Assembly (NCBI RefSeq): GCF_040954645.1
Contig: NC_092804.1
Coordinates: forward strand, 41,507,753 to 41,571,752
Source: Diabrotica undecimpunctata
Taxonomy: Eukaryota > Arthropoda > Insecta > Coleoptera > Chrysomelidae
Length of the DNA: 64,000 nucleotides
Direction: 5' to 3'
The notes under the pieces are model-generated. The model was not told the origin of the DNA and ran no database searches. It worked only from the letters and a program-made list of their open reading frames with translations. This document shows positions 23,889 through 34,884 of the stretch, one piece after another. The translations under genes were made by a program, and so were the position numbers. Numbering within the stretch: position 1 is the first letter of the stretch; each line of letters begins with the position of its first letter.

Positions 23889-23922
23889 TTGATAATGGCT
23901 CCAAAATGGGTGCCGAAACGTC
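23889..23922 (+). ncRNA. hammerhead-ribozyme-like motif in PLE-B right end
   Basis: UUGAUAA, U, then arms GGCUCC and GGGUGCC (one U-U mismatch) around an A-rich loop, then GAAACGUC. The layout is the same as at the other loci in this window: a U/A pair at positions 3 and 8 and one extra base before stem II. Confidence 0.4.
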
Positions 23923-24001
23923 GAGGTTTTAAATTCTCAACGCGGTTCTTCCCGAGAACTCAGTAATTTTGATTTATCTGACCGCGGAAACTTATCCGAA
24001 C

Positions 24002-24104
<103 letters not shown>

Positions 24105-24249
24105 TTTATTCTTCGATAAGCCTCTTATGAAGCAAAGAGATGTTGATTTTTTATAAAATGAACTGATATCCGCCTTTCCAGGTATTTTTGAAATGAAAAT
24201 GATCGTAATTAACCAAATGAAAACATATTATTTCAATAGGACGGTGCAC

Positions 24250-24296
24250 TTCCGCACTTTTCACTTCCTGTTCGACAGGAAGTGAAAAGTGCGGAA
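24250..24296. repeat. perfect 22-bp inverted repeat with 3-base loop
   Basis: TTCCGCACTTTTCACTTCCT plus GT, loop TCG, then the exact complement. It is isolated, with no neighbouring open frame or matching element end. Confidence 0.9.
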
Positions 24297-24299
24297 AGG

Positions 24300-24850
24300 A
24301 AGTTTTTAAACAGATGTTTTTTTAGGAAATATATTGGTAGACGAAGAACAATGAAGTGGCCCCTAGGACCTCTATATATTACACCACTTAATTTTTGCTT
24401 ATGAAGTTATAGTCTTCGTCAACTTATAAGAAATTTACACCTGTTGTTGTTACTAATCGCTCAATTATCTTTGCGACGGGTGAAAATACTAAACCGACCG
24501 CTTTGTGCGTTTTGAAACAGTTTACTAGGACCGGACTTATTTACAGAATCATGACTCGTTAACGCCAGTCCAAATAAATTATTAAAATTAAATTAATGAC
24601 ACAATTATCTTGGTATTAAAAATATTTTGCTGTAGACTAATTAAAGGGCTTAATGTGAAAGAATGACGAGCCACACATGAGTTCAAAACGAGTTAATACT
24701 ATAGCAAGCCACTAAAAAATTATTTCACCCCTTCGTCAATAGATGGCGCGATAAACCTATGGTTACACTATTGCATAGGTCTAATTTGTCTTACTATGTT
24801 AGATTCTAACTCGATGTATCTACTCGACATAATGACACACGAAGTCACAT
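24300..24850. other. no gene recognised
   Basis: Likely the 5' flank of the DUF7869 gene piece that follows. No TIR was found. Confidence 0.4.
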
Positions 24851-24854
24851 CAAA

Positions 24855-25695
24855 ATGGCGAATATGGCCGGAAGCGATTCGGATATTTCTGTGAGGTTTG
24901 ACGATTCTAGCAAGAAAAATATTGAAGTTGAGTCGACGTTTGATGACAGTGACCATGATTCTGGCTATGTACAATCTAGAAGTAACTCAAGTGATAAAAA
25001 TACACCGTTATGTAATTGTTTTATTAAATGTGGCTTGCATATTATTACCTTTCGAGATTAAATTATGATTGTAGTAGCTTGTGACATGGCTTGTTATATT
25101 ATTGCACTTTGTTGTAGGATAATGAACAATGTCCATCAAGAAAAAGGACAAAACCAAAGACACCCGACAAAACTCCAACAAGTCGAAGGAGATAAAGAAA
25201 TAAACACTCTTATTTAAGATCAAAAAGAAAAATTCGACGAAATTTAGAGCAACCATATGTAAGAGATAAAAAGAAAAAAATGTGCCTGGTCGAGAATTGG
25301 GACCGCCTTGCAGTTGCACTAATAAGTGTAGGGAAAAGGGCCACGAGAGCATTATTTTTAACGAATTTTGTAACCATGGTTCATGGGAATTACAGAATAG
25401 GTACTTATTCGGATGTATAGATATTGTTAAGAAGAAAAGGTCCTACAGAAAGAAGCAAAAACATCAAGACTCACGTAGAAAGAGCAATGCAGTCTACTCC
25501 ATTAATGGTAATGTGAAACTCACGTGTCTGGTTAACAGAGTTTTTAACTATCCATGGACTTTAAGCTTCTAATGGCAGAGTAAATAACATTGTTTGCAAG
25601 GAGATAGAAGAAAATCTAGTGTCAAAAAGAGACAACAGAGGAAAGCATATAAACCGTGTAAACAAAATATCTAATTCGGAAATACTAAGTGTTAA
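24855..25695 (+). pseudogene. N-terminal half of a DUF7869-like (probable Sola) gene
   Basis: The first exon (24855 on) encodes an acidic, Ser/Asp-rich leader (M-A-N-M-A-G-S-D-S-D...D-D-S-D-H-D-S-G-Y). A likely intron ends in TTGTTGTAG near 25120, followed by D-N-E-Q-C-P-S-R-K-R. The frame 25282-25572 carries P-C-S-C-T-N-K-C-R-E-K, the Cys-rich start of DUF7869 proteins, then F-N-E-F-C-N-H-G-S-W-E-L-Q-N-R-Y and K-K-R-S-Y-R-K-K. A frameshift near 25570 leads on to V-N-N-I-V-C-K-E-I-E-E-N-L-V-S-K-R. The nuclease half is absent; a LINE follows. It is a different copy from 14570-16537, which lacks exactly this part. Family membership is inferred from the protein pattern. Confidence 0.6.
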
Positions 25696-25699
25696 AACG

Positions 25700-26180
25700 T
25701 AGATAGAGTCACGAATACAGAAGTGTTACGGAGAATAGGCAGAGAGAGGGAAATGGAAAATACAATAAAAGAAAGGAAATTGCAATATCTCGGACATGTG
25801 ATGAGAAGCGAAAGATCATCATCATCATCATCCAGCCTCAAGAGTCCACTGCTGAACATAGGCCTCTTCCTCATGTTTCCAACCCCGTCTATCTTGCGCC
25901 GCTCTTATCCAGTTTTTATTGAGTCTTCTTAAATCGTCAGTCCATCTTGTAGGTGGTCGACCGACGCTTCTCTTGTCTTCCCTTGGCCTCCATTCCAATA
26001 ACCTCTTTGTCCATCGCCCATCTGTCATTCTGGCTATATGTCCTGCCCACCTCCATTTTAGTCCGAAAGATACAACATCTTAAGACTCATCAATTAAGGA
26101 AAAGTAGAGGCTAGGAGAAGCGTAGGAATAGGACGCGTTTCCTGGTTAAAGACCCTGAAAGAGTCGTTTGGTTACAGCTC
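25700..26180 (+). pseudogene. LINE 3' fragment split by another LINE
   Basis: Left part 25700-25816: V-T-N-T-E-V-L-R-R-I-G-R-E-R-E, then L-Q-Y-L-G-H-V-M-R-S-E-R. Right part 26065-26180: R-Y-N-I-L-R-L-I-N-Q-G-K-V, then R-R-S-V-G-I-G-R-V-S-W-L. Together they form the C-terminal domain of an insect LINE. The two parts are separated by the insertion at 25817-26064. Confidence 0.75.
25817..26064 (-). pseudogene. 5'-truncated LINE inserted in a LINE, 7-bp duplication
   Basis: Minus-strand frame M-T-D-G-R-W-T-K-R-L-L-E-W...R-P-P-T-R-W-T-D-D-L, then N-W-I-R-A-A-Q-D-R-R, ending before a TGA-repeat tail (seen as TCATCATCATCATC on the plus strand from 25817). GAAAGAT flanks it at 25810-25816 and 26065-26071. 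Its family tail and C-terminus differ from those of the host LINE. Confidence 0.85.
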
Positions 26181-26184
26181 AAGG

Positions 26185-26790
26185 CATCAAGGACGGTTTA
26201 AGATCGGTGAAGGACAAAAGCGACCCGTTAGCAACGGCCGGAGTATAACGAATGCCATGCACATGTGGAATGGTATATGTGGGAACCACGAAAAGACACA
26301 CAAACACAAGGATAAACGAACATAAAAGCCATTGTCGTTTAGGACATATCGACAAATCTGCCGTTGCCAAATACGCTTTAATAAGCGGAGAACATCGGAT
26401 ACTGTTTGAAGAAACGCAGATGCTGGATAAAACATCACAGTACTACCCACGGTTGTATCGGAAGGATATATAAGCACCCAAATAATTTTAATCGGATAGA
26501 AAAAGGCCTGAATATTAACAAGACATGGATACCAATATTAAAATCCACAAACACCCTTCCCGCCAAACACGAATAAAGAAAAGCTACTACAAACGACGAC
26601 ACGTCCCCTCACGCCGAAACCAGTGAAGGGGAGTAGAAAATATAGAAAATATATGGCCTCAGTATATACATAAACGCAGCGTCAGTTTCAGCTTACAAGC
26701 GAAGCAGTAACATCTCCAGAAGATGCCAACCCCTAGTGTTGGCGAAACGTCGAGAACTAATCTCAGAAGACAACGGCCTAACAGCCCGAA
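26185..26790 (+). pseudogene. Penelope-like element 3' fragment (PLE-C)
   Basis: The frame 26252-26473 begins in the GIY-YIG domain (M-P-C-T-C-G-M-V-Y-V-G-T-T-K-R). Just upstream, V-K-D-K-S-D-P-L-A-T-A-G-V-Y adds the GIY half. Downstream frames are broken. The 3' part holds a well-formed hammerhead-like motif at 26717-26751. The reverse transcriptase is missing and the element joins the LINE fragment near 26180. Confidence 0.75.
26717..26751 (+). ncRNA. hammerhead-ribozyme-like motif in PLE-C
   Basis: CAGAAGA, U, perfect 6-bp stem II GCCAAC/GUUGGC with a 7-base loop, then GAAACGUC. Compared with CUGANGA only U4 is changed, but one extra base stands before stem II. Confidence 0.45.
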
Positions 26791-26799
26791 CAAACAGTT

Positions 26800-28735
26800 T
26801 AAAAACATCTAGATTGACAAGGATGTCATATACAACAGTTTGGAAAATTGTTACAAATAAAATTTAACCACGTGAAAAGCGGAGTGACTTTTTTACATAT
26901 AAAGCAGTAAATGAAGAAGACGCTGAGACCAACTTGTTAAAGACTATTCTATTACATATTCGCCTTTCTTTATCAAGACTTTTGAATCACATTTGTTTTC
27001 GATACAAGAAAATTAATAAGCAATCATTAATTATGGATTCCCCTCGAGTTATTAACTGGAGAAACGAATACTTGGATGCTATATCTAGTTGAGTCAAATA
27101 GAGCAAGCGTCTCGTGACATGTCTGTGACCTTGTACGCGGGCAGACTGAAAGGGATCCATTAGTCCTGAATATTGAACATTGATTAACATTGAATATACA
27201 TTATGTGATAGACTATTACATACATACATAAAACCTTATATGATTGACTATTTTTGATTGAATGTTGAAATTTTACTTATCAAAACAGACAAGAAATAAT
27301 GGAAATAACACATGGGAAAATGTGTTTTTCAATGAATCAGAATGCTTAGGTGTTACGTTTTTTTCACATTCCTATACAGTGTGGAAATCTGAAAAATTTA
27401 AATAATGAACGTCTTAAAAAGTGGCCTTTGAAGTATGGGTCTACAGACGCTTTCTCAGAGTGTCTTAAGCAGATAATCACAAGACACACAGTGCTAAGAA
27501 TACTGAAAATTGAATGTGAATTTACTATAAAAAAAACTTAAGTTTCTTAATTACGTTCCTAAAGGCACAAGAATGAGTTCCTACAGCCTATAACACAAGG
27601 AAAGATTGGTCGAATTATTCCGTGCAGAAGTTTTGAAATTGTAAATTGCCATGTTAATAAGTAACCTCCACAGAAGAAGTTAAACATAAGAAGATTCTTT
27701 TTAATTCATTAAAATTTTTTTATTATTTTGTTAATAATCTTTTATTTTTCATTAACGAAAATACGTTCTCTTGTTATTTTTAATTATTTAATTTAATTTA
27801 CTGGATCTCACAATACAAAAACTAAAACTAAATAAGATTATTCATTGATTTTCTATGTTAAACTACTCATTGTTTTTTACTCTTCTTTCTGCTTGCCCTG
27901 ATTAAATCCACTGAGATTTTCCCGTTCCATAATCGCATTTATATAAGGCGTTTAGCAATTAGTTCAAAGAACGAAAGTCACTGGGAAGAGCTAAGCAACA
28001 ATAATTCTGCTGCACAATTTTTTGTAAGAACGGAATTAAGATTGATTACTTGCAATATAGTGCACTAGCAACGTTGAAAGGAAGAGTAAAAGCTTAATTT
28101 CATTTTATTGTAAGAAATTGTGGGGAATTAGTGTTACAATTATATAAGAAATAGTACTCGACGTTTATTAAGTACATATACCTATGTTTAATTAAATTCA
28201 CTTATCGAAATTCAAATACAAAAGTACATACATCGCAGTGTTTAACATGTTAGTATTATTCTTTATTAAAGCGAAGCCTCTATAATGGCGTTAGATGTCA
28301 TTTTTCTCTATAGTAAAATGCTAAGGCTAGCGTCACGAAACTAGCGCTACGAGAAGGCGTCACGGGTAGCGTCATAAAATAGCGGTTCTTCATATCGACT
28401 CAGTACTCTCGATCAATTCGTTCCTAGTCATCACATATTTATTCTAAGCTGGTTTAAATTACAAACTGCATGAAAAATAACTAACAAAATACAGAAATTA
28501 AATGAGAAATAAAAAATTAAAAGAATATATGTCAATAAAAAATTCGATTCGTAACTATTGTCAAAATTTAAAAGTCATAAATGTCTTCCAATTAATAATA
28601 ATATTAAATCAGTTGTTTAAATTTTTATAGCACTTCTCGTTTTAAAATAGTTTCATATAAATACAATTATTATTTTTAAATATCTTATTTGTTTATATAA
28701 TAAATAAATTTACTATCAAATTATATTTATTTTTA
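26800..28735. other. no gene recognised
   Basis: AT-rich. A cluster of GCGTCAC/GCGTCA words at about 28328-28372 resembles part of the TIR at 54091 but has no partner that I could place. Confidence 0.5.
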
Positions 28736-28740
28736 TTTAT

Positions 28741-31620
28741 ATGATGCCTATGGAATTGGTAAAACTGAGGTGGAAGCTGATATTGCTGCTTTTAGGTCCT
28801 TTTTCACTTTGGAAAGAATTATTCACCTACAAAAATCAAAAGAAAGTCACCGAAACTACTATTCCGTTGAATAATGATGATGACAACTTTAAAATGGTTC
28901 TGATTAATATTTGTTCTATAAGATATAAAATAGCTGAATTATTTTTGTTTCTAGCGGAATTAGGATTTCCCTCGATAATTGCGGTTACCGAACACTGACT
29001 TAAAGTTAACTAGCCTTTTTTTGTAGAAAAATATACCACAATTGCTAGGTATGATCGTCCAAGTTCAGCTCATGGTGGCACCCTAATTCTTTCTACAAAT
29101 AATAATTTCTCTCCTATAACAAAATATGACTTTCTGTTGAATGAATCCTTTTTTGAGTTTTCATTGGTTTATAACAAGAATCTTAATCTATACATTCTCT
29201 GCATTTATAGATCACCTGACTCTTCTACGGAACTATTTTTTCTTCTTCTTCTTCTTGTGTCACTCCTATCGGAGATTGGAAATCATCAAGGCTATCCTGA
29301 TCTTGTTTACAGCTGACCTAAAAAGTTCATTAGTGGTACAGCCAAACCATTCTCTGAAATTACGCAACCATGACATTCTTCTACGGCCTGGATTCCGTTT
29401 TTCTTCTATTTTTTCTTGCATTATATTTTAAAGTAATCCGTATTTATGTCCTCTCATCAGGTGACCCAAATATCGGAGTTTTCTTTGTTTGATCGTTGAC
29501 AAAATTTCTGGGTCCTTTGCATTACTTCCAAGTCTGTAACTCTTTTAACCCAACTTATCGTGTTAGCGTATTAAATACGTAGCCCCTTAGCATTCTTAAT
29601 CGGAGAGAGATGCTTATATCTCTGTTGCAGAAGAATTTCCTCATCTTTATGAAAGTGGCCCCAGCAATTTCGATACGTCGTTTTATTTCATAGTTTTGGT
29701 CTCCAGTTTCGTTTATTGAAGTACCCAAGTATTTGTAACTTGATACTTTTTTAATTTGAATGCCGTTTATACTAATATGTGCTGGTTGTGTCATGTTCTT
29801 ACTGAAGAACATATACTTGGTTTTTTTGATGTTGATACGTATGTCGTAATTGTTGCAGGCAATATTTATATTTGTAAGTAATCGTTGTAATTCTTCTACT
29901 GTTCTTGCGACTAGTACAGTGTCCTCTGCGTATCGAATATTATTTACAACCTCTCCATTGATTACGATTCCTTCGTTTGCTTGCAAAAGTGTTTCCTGGC
30001 AGATGCTTTCAATATAAACATTAAATAGCAGCGGTGACAAAATGCATCTCTGTCGTACTCCTCTACGTATTTCTATTGCTTGTGATATCTCATTTTCTAT
30101 TTTGATTTTAGCTTTCTGATTCCAATATAGATTGAGAATTATTCGCAGATCTTTATTATCTATGTCCTTTCTTTCAAGAATGTCTCTTAGCTTATCATGG
30201 CATACTCTGTCAAACGCTTTTTTAAAATCGATAAAACATGCATGTACTTCCTGATTAACGTCTAGTCATCTTTGTGTAAGAACATTCAAACTGAAGAGAA
30301 TTCACTATTTTTTCAGAGCCTGTTAAATTTGTTAGACGATCTGCACAATAAAAGCAGAGATTCTATGCGGTGACTTGGATATTATTAATTACGCTGTTGC
30401 TTGTGCTACCCAAGTATCATTGATCGATATATTCGAATCGTATGGTTTCACAATGCACGTTAATTCTCCTACAAGAATAACTAAAACAACATCTACGATA
30501 ATTGATTATATTGTCTCAGATTTCTCACCCCCTTGATGTACGTTCTACAATTATTAGTCTGAGACTCTCTGACCATGAAGCAGTATATACCAAGTTTGAC
30601 ATTTTTAATAAACAATCCTCGAAAACGCAACGTTTAGGTAGGATTTTTTCAGCCCAGAACTTTCGCAAATTCCAAAATTTGTACTTGACTTCTGGATGGC
30701 ACTTTCCCTCTGTGGACGTGGACTATAATTTCAGAAATTTTTTAGATAAGCATGTCTGTATTCTTAATAAGTCATTTTTAATTAAAAATAAAAGTCAAAA
30801 CATCACAAACCTTGGACTACCAAGGGTATCCGCATATCAGCCAAGAATATGCGTTCACTACTGTACATCAAGAAATTTACTACCAATGTCTTTGCCACCG
30901 AATATATCTTGGTATTTTTATAGACAGCAACCTTAAATGGTCGCTTTATATCGATTTGTTAAGTAAGCCCAACAAAGCTAACCAGCATCAGCCTGCTATG
31001 CAATAAGATCTGTTTTGAAGGAAATTAATTTAGCATCTTCCAAAATATCATATTTCTCTTTGTTCGAGTCTCATCTTCGATATGGCCTTCCTTTTTTGGG
31101 TTCTAGTACAGTTGCCCAATCTAATGTTATTTTTAAATTACAAAAAAGAGCAATACAATATGTTTTTGGCCTCAGTAGAATAACACATTACAGAAGCTAC
31201 TTCAAAAATCAAACACCTACATGTTTTTCCAGCAAGACCTAATCATGACTACTCCACCAGAAATTCAAGCTTTGATGTGTATTTACCGATCCCGTCTTCT
31301 TTCCTTAAGATCCGTAAATTGACAAAAGCCTATCTATCTGAAAGACCATATTATTCGGTGGAAGAGTTTCTTAACGAATAACTAAGAAATTACAGTACGT
31401 TTAGGTACAAGCAACTAAAGTATTTTTTATGTATTTGGGTATCACATGCAGCTACTTAAACTTATTTGTAAACTAGTTCGTAAGATTTTATTACGCAATT
31501 TGCAGTGTAGTTAAATTTTGCAATGGATTGTATATTTTATTATCCTTTTATTTTGTGATTCTGTGATACTGACGATTTCTGTAATTTTAGTAAATTTTAA
31601 TTGTTATTGTTATTTTTTGA
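28741..31620 (+). pseudogene. CR1/L2-like LINE, endonuclease and thumb only, split by another LINE
   Basis: An apurinic-endonuclease domain starts near 28890 (V-L-I-N-I-C-S-I-R-Y-K-I), with I-I-A-V-T-E-H, then Y-D-R-P-S-S-A-H-G-G-T-L-I and L-Y-I-L-C-I-Y-R-S-P-D-S-S at 29190-29225. The LINE at 29242-30303 interrupts it exactly after T-E-L-F-F. It resumes with Q-S-L-L-N-L-L-D-D-L (30314 on), then F-T-M-H-V-N-S-P-T-R-I-T-K and I-I-D-Y-I-V-S-D. Most of the polymerase is deleted near 30790. The thumb follows from about 30880 (Y-L-G-I-F-I-D-S-N-L-K-W-S and G-L-P-F-L-G-S-S-T-V-A-Q-S). No RNase H. The 3' end is near 31620. Confidence 0.8.
29242..30303 (-). pseudogene. 5'-truncated LINE inside the CR1-like LINE, 10-bp duplication
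   Basis: Minus-strand polymerase and C-terminal domain. From the right: V-H-A-C-F-I-D-F-K-K-A-F-D-R-V (motif A, about 30210), R-R-G-V-R-Q-R-C-I-L-S-P-L-L-F-N (about 30050), R-Y-A-E-D-T-V-L-V-A (YADD changed to YAED), thumb, and a final S-W-L-R-N-F-R-E-W-F-G-C block. A TTCTTC run on the plus strand (29242-29256) is its GAA-type tail. ACTATTTTTT flanks it (29232-29241 and 30304-30313); removing one copy with the insert restores the reading frame of the host endonuclease. Confidence 0.9.
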
Positions 31621-32262
31621 CGTGACAACGTCTTAAATTAGGTTGTGGCTCGGAGTCACTCATGAAAAAGTGTAACTCCCGCTCACGTCTGTTACGATGA
31701 GTCACCGAACGAGAGAGAGGCCCGCCGGACCGGCGAATGCCTTGCGTCCCTCTCCCACTCAAACATGATCGGTCCGCTGCGCGCGCAGCACTAGAGAATT
31801 AGGCGCGTTGAATTGGTGCGTGCTTGTGTCTCTGTCTTTCTCGAGCGTTCTTGGCGTTGGAAAACCGAGAAAGCGTCATAATACAAGTTCACACGTGTGG
31901 TTAAAGTATCGTCAGCTGTGTCTGTAGTGAAAATGTGGAGTGCTTAGATTCGTCATTTACAACAACTACAACAATAAAGGTAAATAATTGTACACTAATA
32001 TTTCATTATCGTAAACTATGATTGATTGATTAATTGTTAGATTGACACAAAAGTTGAGAAACTGAGTTTATAGGTTATGTCATACTATTGACAAATGTTG
32101 ATAGTGTTAAGTAAATTATTAGTTTAAATCACTCTGCAATCAATCGTAATTCAGTCGATTGAGAAGAAACAGCGCGTTTCAACTGCAAACAACTATTGTG
32201 CAATTTAATAATATTCATATCAATAAATATTCTACCGAGAAAAAGACGTTGTCACGTAAAAT
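31618..32262. mobile_element. TIR element with CpG-rich left part
   Basis: Inverted ends ACGTGACAACGTC (31620-31632) and GACGTTGTCACGT (about 32248-32260). The left third (31640-31900) is strikingly GC- and CpG-rich for this window (for example GGCCCGCCGGACCGGCGA) and contains GTGACTC-like repeats. AAAGGTAAATA at 31977 looks like a splice donor after a 5' untranslated exon, so this may be an internally deleted version of a gene-bearing transposon. The superfamily is not determined; the right border could extend further. Confidence 0.55.
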
Positions 32263-32264
32263 CT

Positions 32265-33320
32265 TCGCCCGTAAAACCGACTTTACAGGCAACCGATTTT
32301 TTGACTTTTTGTAAGTTTTGTCCATAAAGTTGTGCAATTTTCAGTGACAATAAAGCATATTTCTATTCCACTCTAAAATAAACCGTTTACACAATAAACT
32401 TTGTTTTATTTATAACACATTTATTCTCTTATTTTTTTCTCTATAATATCATTCCTCCTATTAGAGTATTGTGTGTTATTGCGTTTCTAGGCTCGTAATG
32501 TAATATGGCTATTCAAAATTGTTTTCACGTGAGGAAAAAGAAAGAGGAAAGCGCGTAAAAATACCTACTCAACAATACATTGAAATAAGTACGTCTGTTA
32601 ATGGGGTCGACAAGGAAATAAAACAGACGGAAATTTTTTAAATTATGCAGTTAAATACAGCGTCAATCAGAAACAAAATTGTTGACTATTATTTTATAAG
32701 CATAAAACATTTAACCAGTCATTAAAAGAATTATCAATTACAAATAAAAAGCCATCATTTATTTAAACTGAATCGACTAAACCCATTGTATCATTGCATT
32801 AAATTATCTACTTATATCTGGAGATAAAATTGTATTTATGGTATTAACCAAACCGGTCGAAAACCAATTCCGATAATAAATTTAAAAGAGGAATTAAATA
32901 ACACTTACCCCTCTGTTCTCTCCTTCTCCGTTCGCAATTACCACTGAAAAAAAAAGATAAGTAAATGAAAAAATCGATACATTTTTAATTCAACGTACAA
33001 TAGGAGAGAATTATGTAAAATATTAGTCAATAAATATTATTTAAGCTTGAAAAATATGGTAAAATATAATCTACTCATTCCCTAATAAGGAAATGTTTAA
33101 AAATAAAGATCTTTAAAATATTTATGATATAAAAAAACAACGTGTTCTCTTAATTATTTTTGTTGTTATGCCTGGAAGAGTGTTTTCTGACGTTTTTGAT
33201 TTAGGTCTACAGAAATGATATGATCTACAACAGTAATAATTAAAATAACAGACATTCGCATGGCAGTTAAAAGATAAATCCAAGTAAAGTGTAAAAATAT
33301 ATATCTATAGTCAAATAAAA
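32265..33320. other. no gene recognised
   Basis: AT-rich; nothing supported. Confidence 0.5.
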
Positions 33321-33324
33321 TTCA

Positions 33325-34333
33325 TCATCATCACGTAGCGCTACAACCCTAGGTGGTTCTTGGCTGACTGTATAATTGTTTCTAATTTGTTCGGTCTTCC
33401 ATCAACCTAGGGTCAAATGTTATGTTTATTTTCCGGAGATCTGCTTGGATGTTATCTCTCCATGGCATTCTGGGACATCCGAGTGGTCTTTTGCCTGTGG
33501 GAATCTCCTCTCATACCAGTTTTACAAGTCTCTCGTTATGCCGTCTGTGCACGTAGCCTGTCCATCTTAGTCGCTGTGATTTAATTTCTTGGACAATATC
33601 GGCGTTATTGTAGAGTGCTTTTAATTCGATATTGGTTCTGATCTTATGATGTAGTGATGTCATGATGAGGTCCGAAAATTTTTTTCGTTCAAAGCGTCTC
33701 AGCTTTTCTTCGTTTGCTTTGGTCATGGTCCACGTTTCGCATCCGTATGTTATTACAGGTCCGACGATGGATTTATAGATTTTGATCTTTGAACTTCTTG
33801 TAAGATTTTTTGATTTTATGAGCTTATCCAGTGTGAATAGACAGTGATTTCCAGATTGGATTATGTCTTTTATTTAATACAAGGTTAAAAAGTAGTGGAG
33901 ATAACGCATCATCCTGTTTGAGTCCACTTTTGATTTCAAAGCTGCCAGACAGTTTTTACATTATTTACACGTACTTTAGATATTCCACCCTCCATACAGA
34001 CTTTGGTCATCCGAATGAGTTTCTTTGGTATTGAGAACTCCGCCATGTCATTCCATACTTGGCTTCTTTCTACGCTATCATATGTCTGTCAAAAGTCCAT
34101 GAAAAGATTTTGTATGGGTCTGTTATACTCCCATCCCTTTTCTAGAAGTTGTCTCAGCGTGAATAGTTAATCTACTGTTGATCTGTTTGCCCTAAAACCG
34201 GCTTGATATTCGTCTAGGAGATTTTCAGTACAAGGGATTAGTCTACTAAGAATGATGTTTGAGGGGGTTTTATAGCCGTATTTAGAAGTGAAATTCCTCT
34301 ATAATTCGCGCATTTTGTTTTGTCCCCTTTCAA
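33325..34333 (-). pseudogene. LINE reverse transcriptase remnant with ATG-type tail
   Basis: From the right: K-C-A-N-Y-R-G-I-S-L-L-N-T (34320), a degraded palm, A-L-S-P-L-L-F-N (33900), W-T-M-T-K-A-N-E-E-K-L-R-R-F-E-R-K and Q-R-L-R-W-T-G-Y-V-H-R in the frame 33726-33511, then R-P-L-G-C-P-R-M-P-W-R-D-N-I. It ends at a CATCATCATCA run on the plus strand (about 33322), an ATG-type tail. The YADD region is not readable. Multiple frameshifts. Confidence 0.75.
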
Positions 34334-34339
34334 ATAAAA

Positions 34340-34880
34340 TTAGTAAAAGATAAACCTTTTTTGTCACAACTATATCGACGGGTTTGACAATTGAAATTTG
34401 TAGTATAAGATATTACAAAAAGAGTATCATCTAGGGATTAATCAATATTTTATTGGAAATATTTTTAAATAAACAATGAAAACGTTAAATTCAATATTTT
34501 GCTTATTACTTGAAAATTTGTCTATTTAGTGATTTGACAACTTTTTCAGAAAAAAAAGATACACAAAATGAGATATGCCCAATTTAAAATAGAATGACAA
34601 ACAAAAAAGTTATTGCAAAATGAACAACAAAATCGCTGTTTTTGAATATTGTTAATAACTTTTTTATTATTTATTAATTTTTTTTAAATATACCTGAACT
34701 TGAGGGTCTTATTATGTTTGAATAATGTGCAAAAGATCGGCTTGCAAAATTTAATTTGTTTAAAAGATTTTTTGAAAAATAACCCAATTTCTAAGGCTGG
34801 TCCAGATAATTTAACTGAATGGTTCTCAATAATCTGGGGCTTATTTTCTTCTTTAAGACATATATTAATTATAATTACTC
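34340..34880. other. no gene recognised
   Basis: AT-rich spacer between two opposed LINE fragments. Confidence 0.5.
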
Positions 34881-34884
34881 CAGT

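Larger units (their letters stand above)
22574..23972 (-). mobile_element. Penelope-like element with inverted terminal copies (PLE-B)
   Basis: A minus-strand PLE coding region is enclosed by a roughly 146-bp inverted repeat: left 22574-22720, right 23827-23972. The blocks ACTGAGTTCTCGGGAAGAAC and GAGGGGAGTAGGCAGATTGA lie in both. Part of the left copy is repeated again in direct order at 22758-22797. Such pseudo-LTR copies, direct or inverted, are a known trait of PLEs. Each copy carries a hammerhead-like motif (right 23889-23922; left 22620-22665 with the GAAA weakened). (TA)n arrays lie on both outer sides. Confidence 0.85.

Noticed and set aside
28328..28372. GCGTCAC cluster as a terminal repeat of a Sola-like element
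   Set aside because: No inverted partner or target duplication could be placed.
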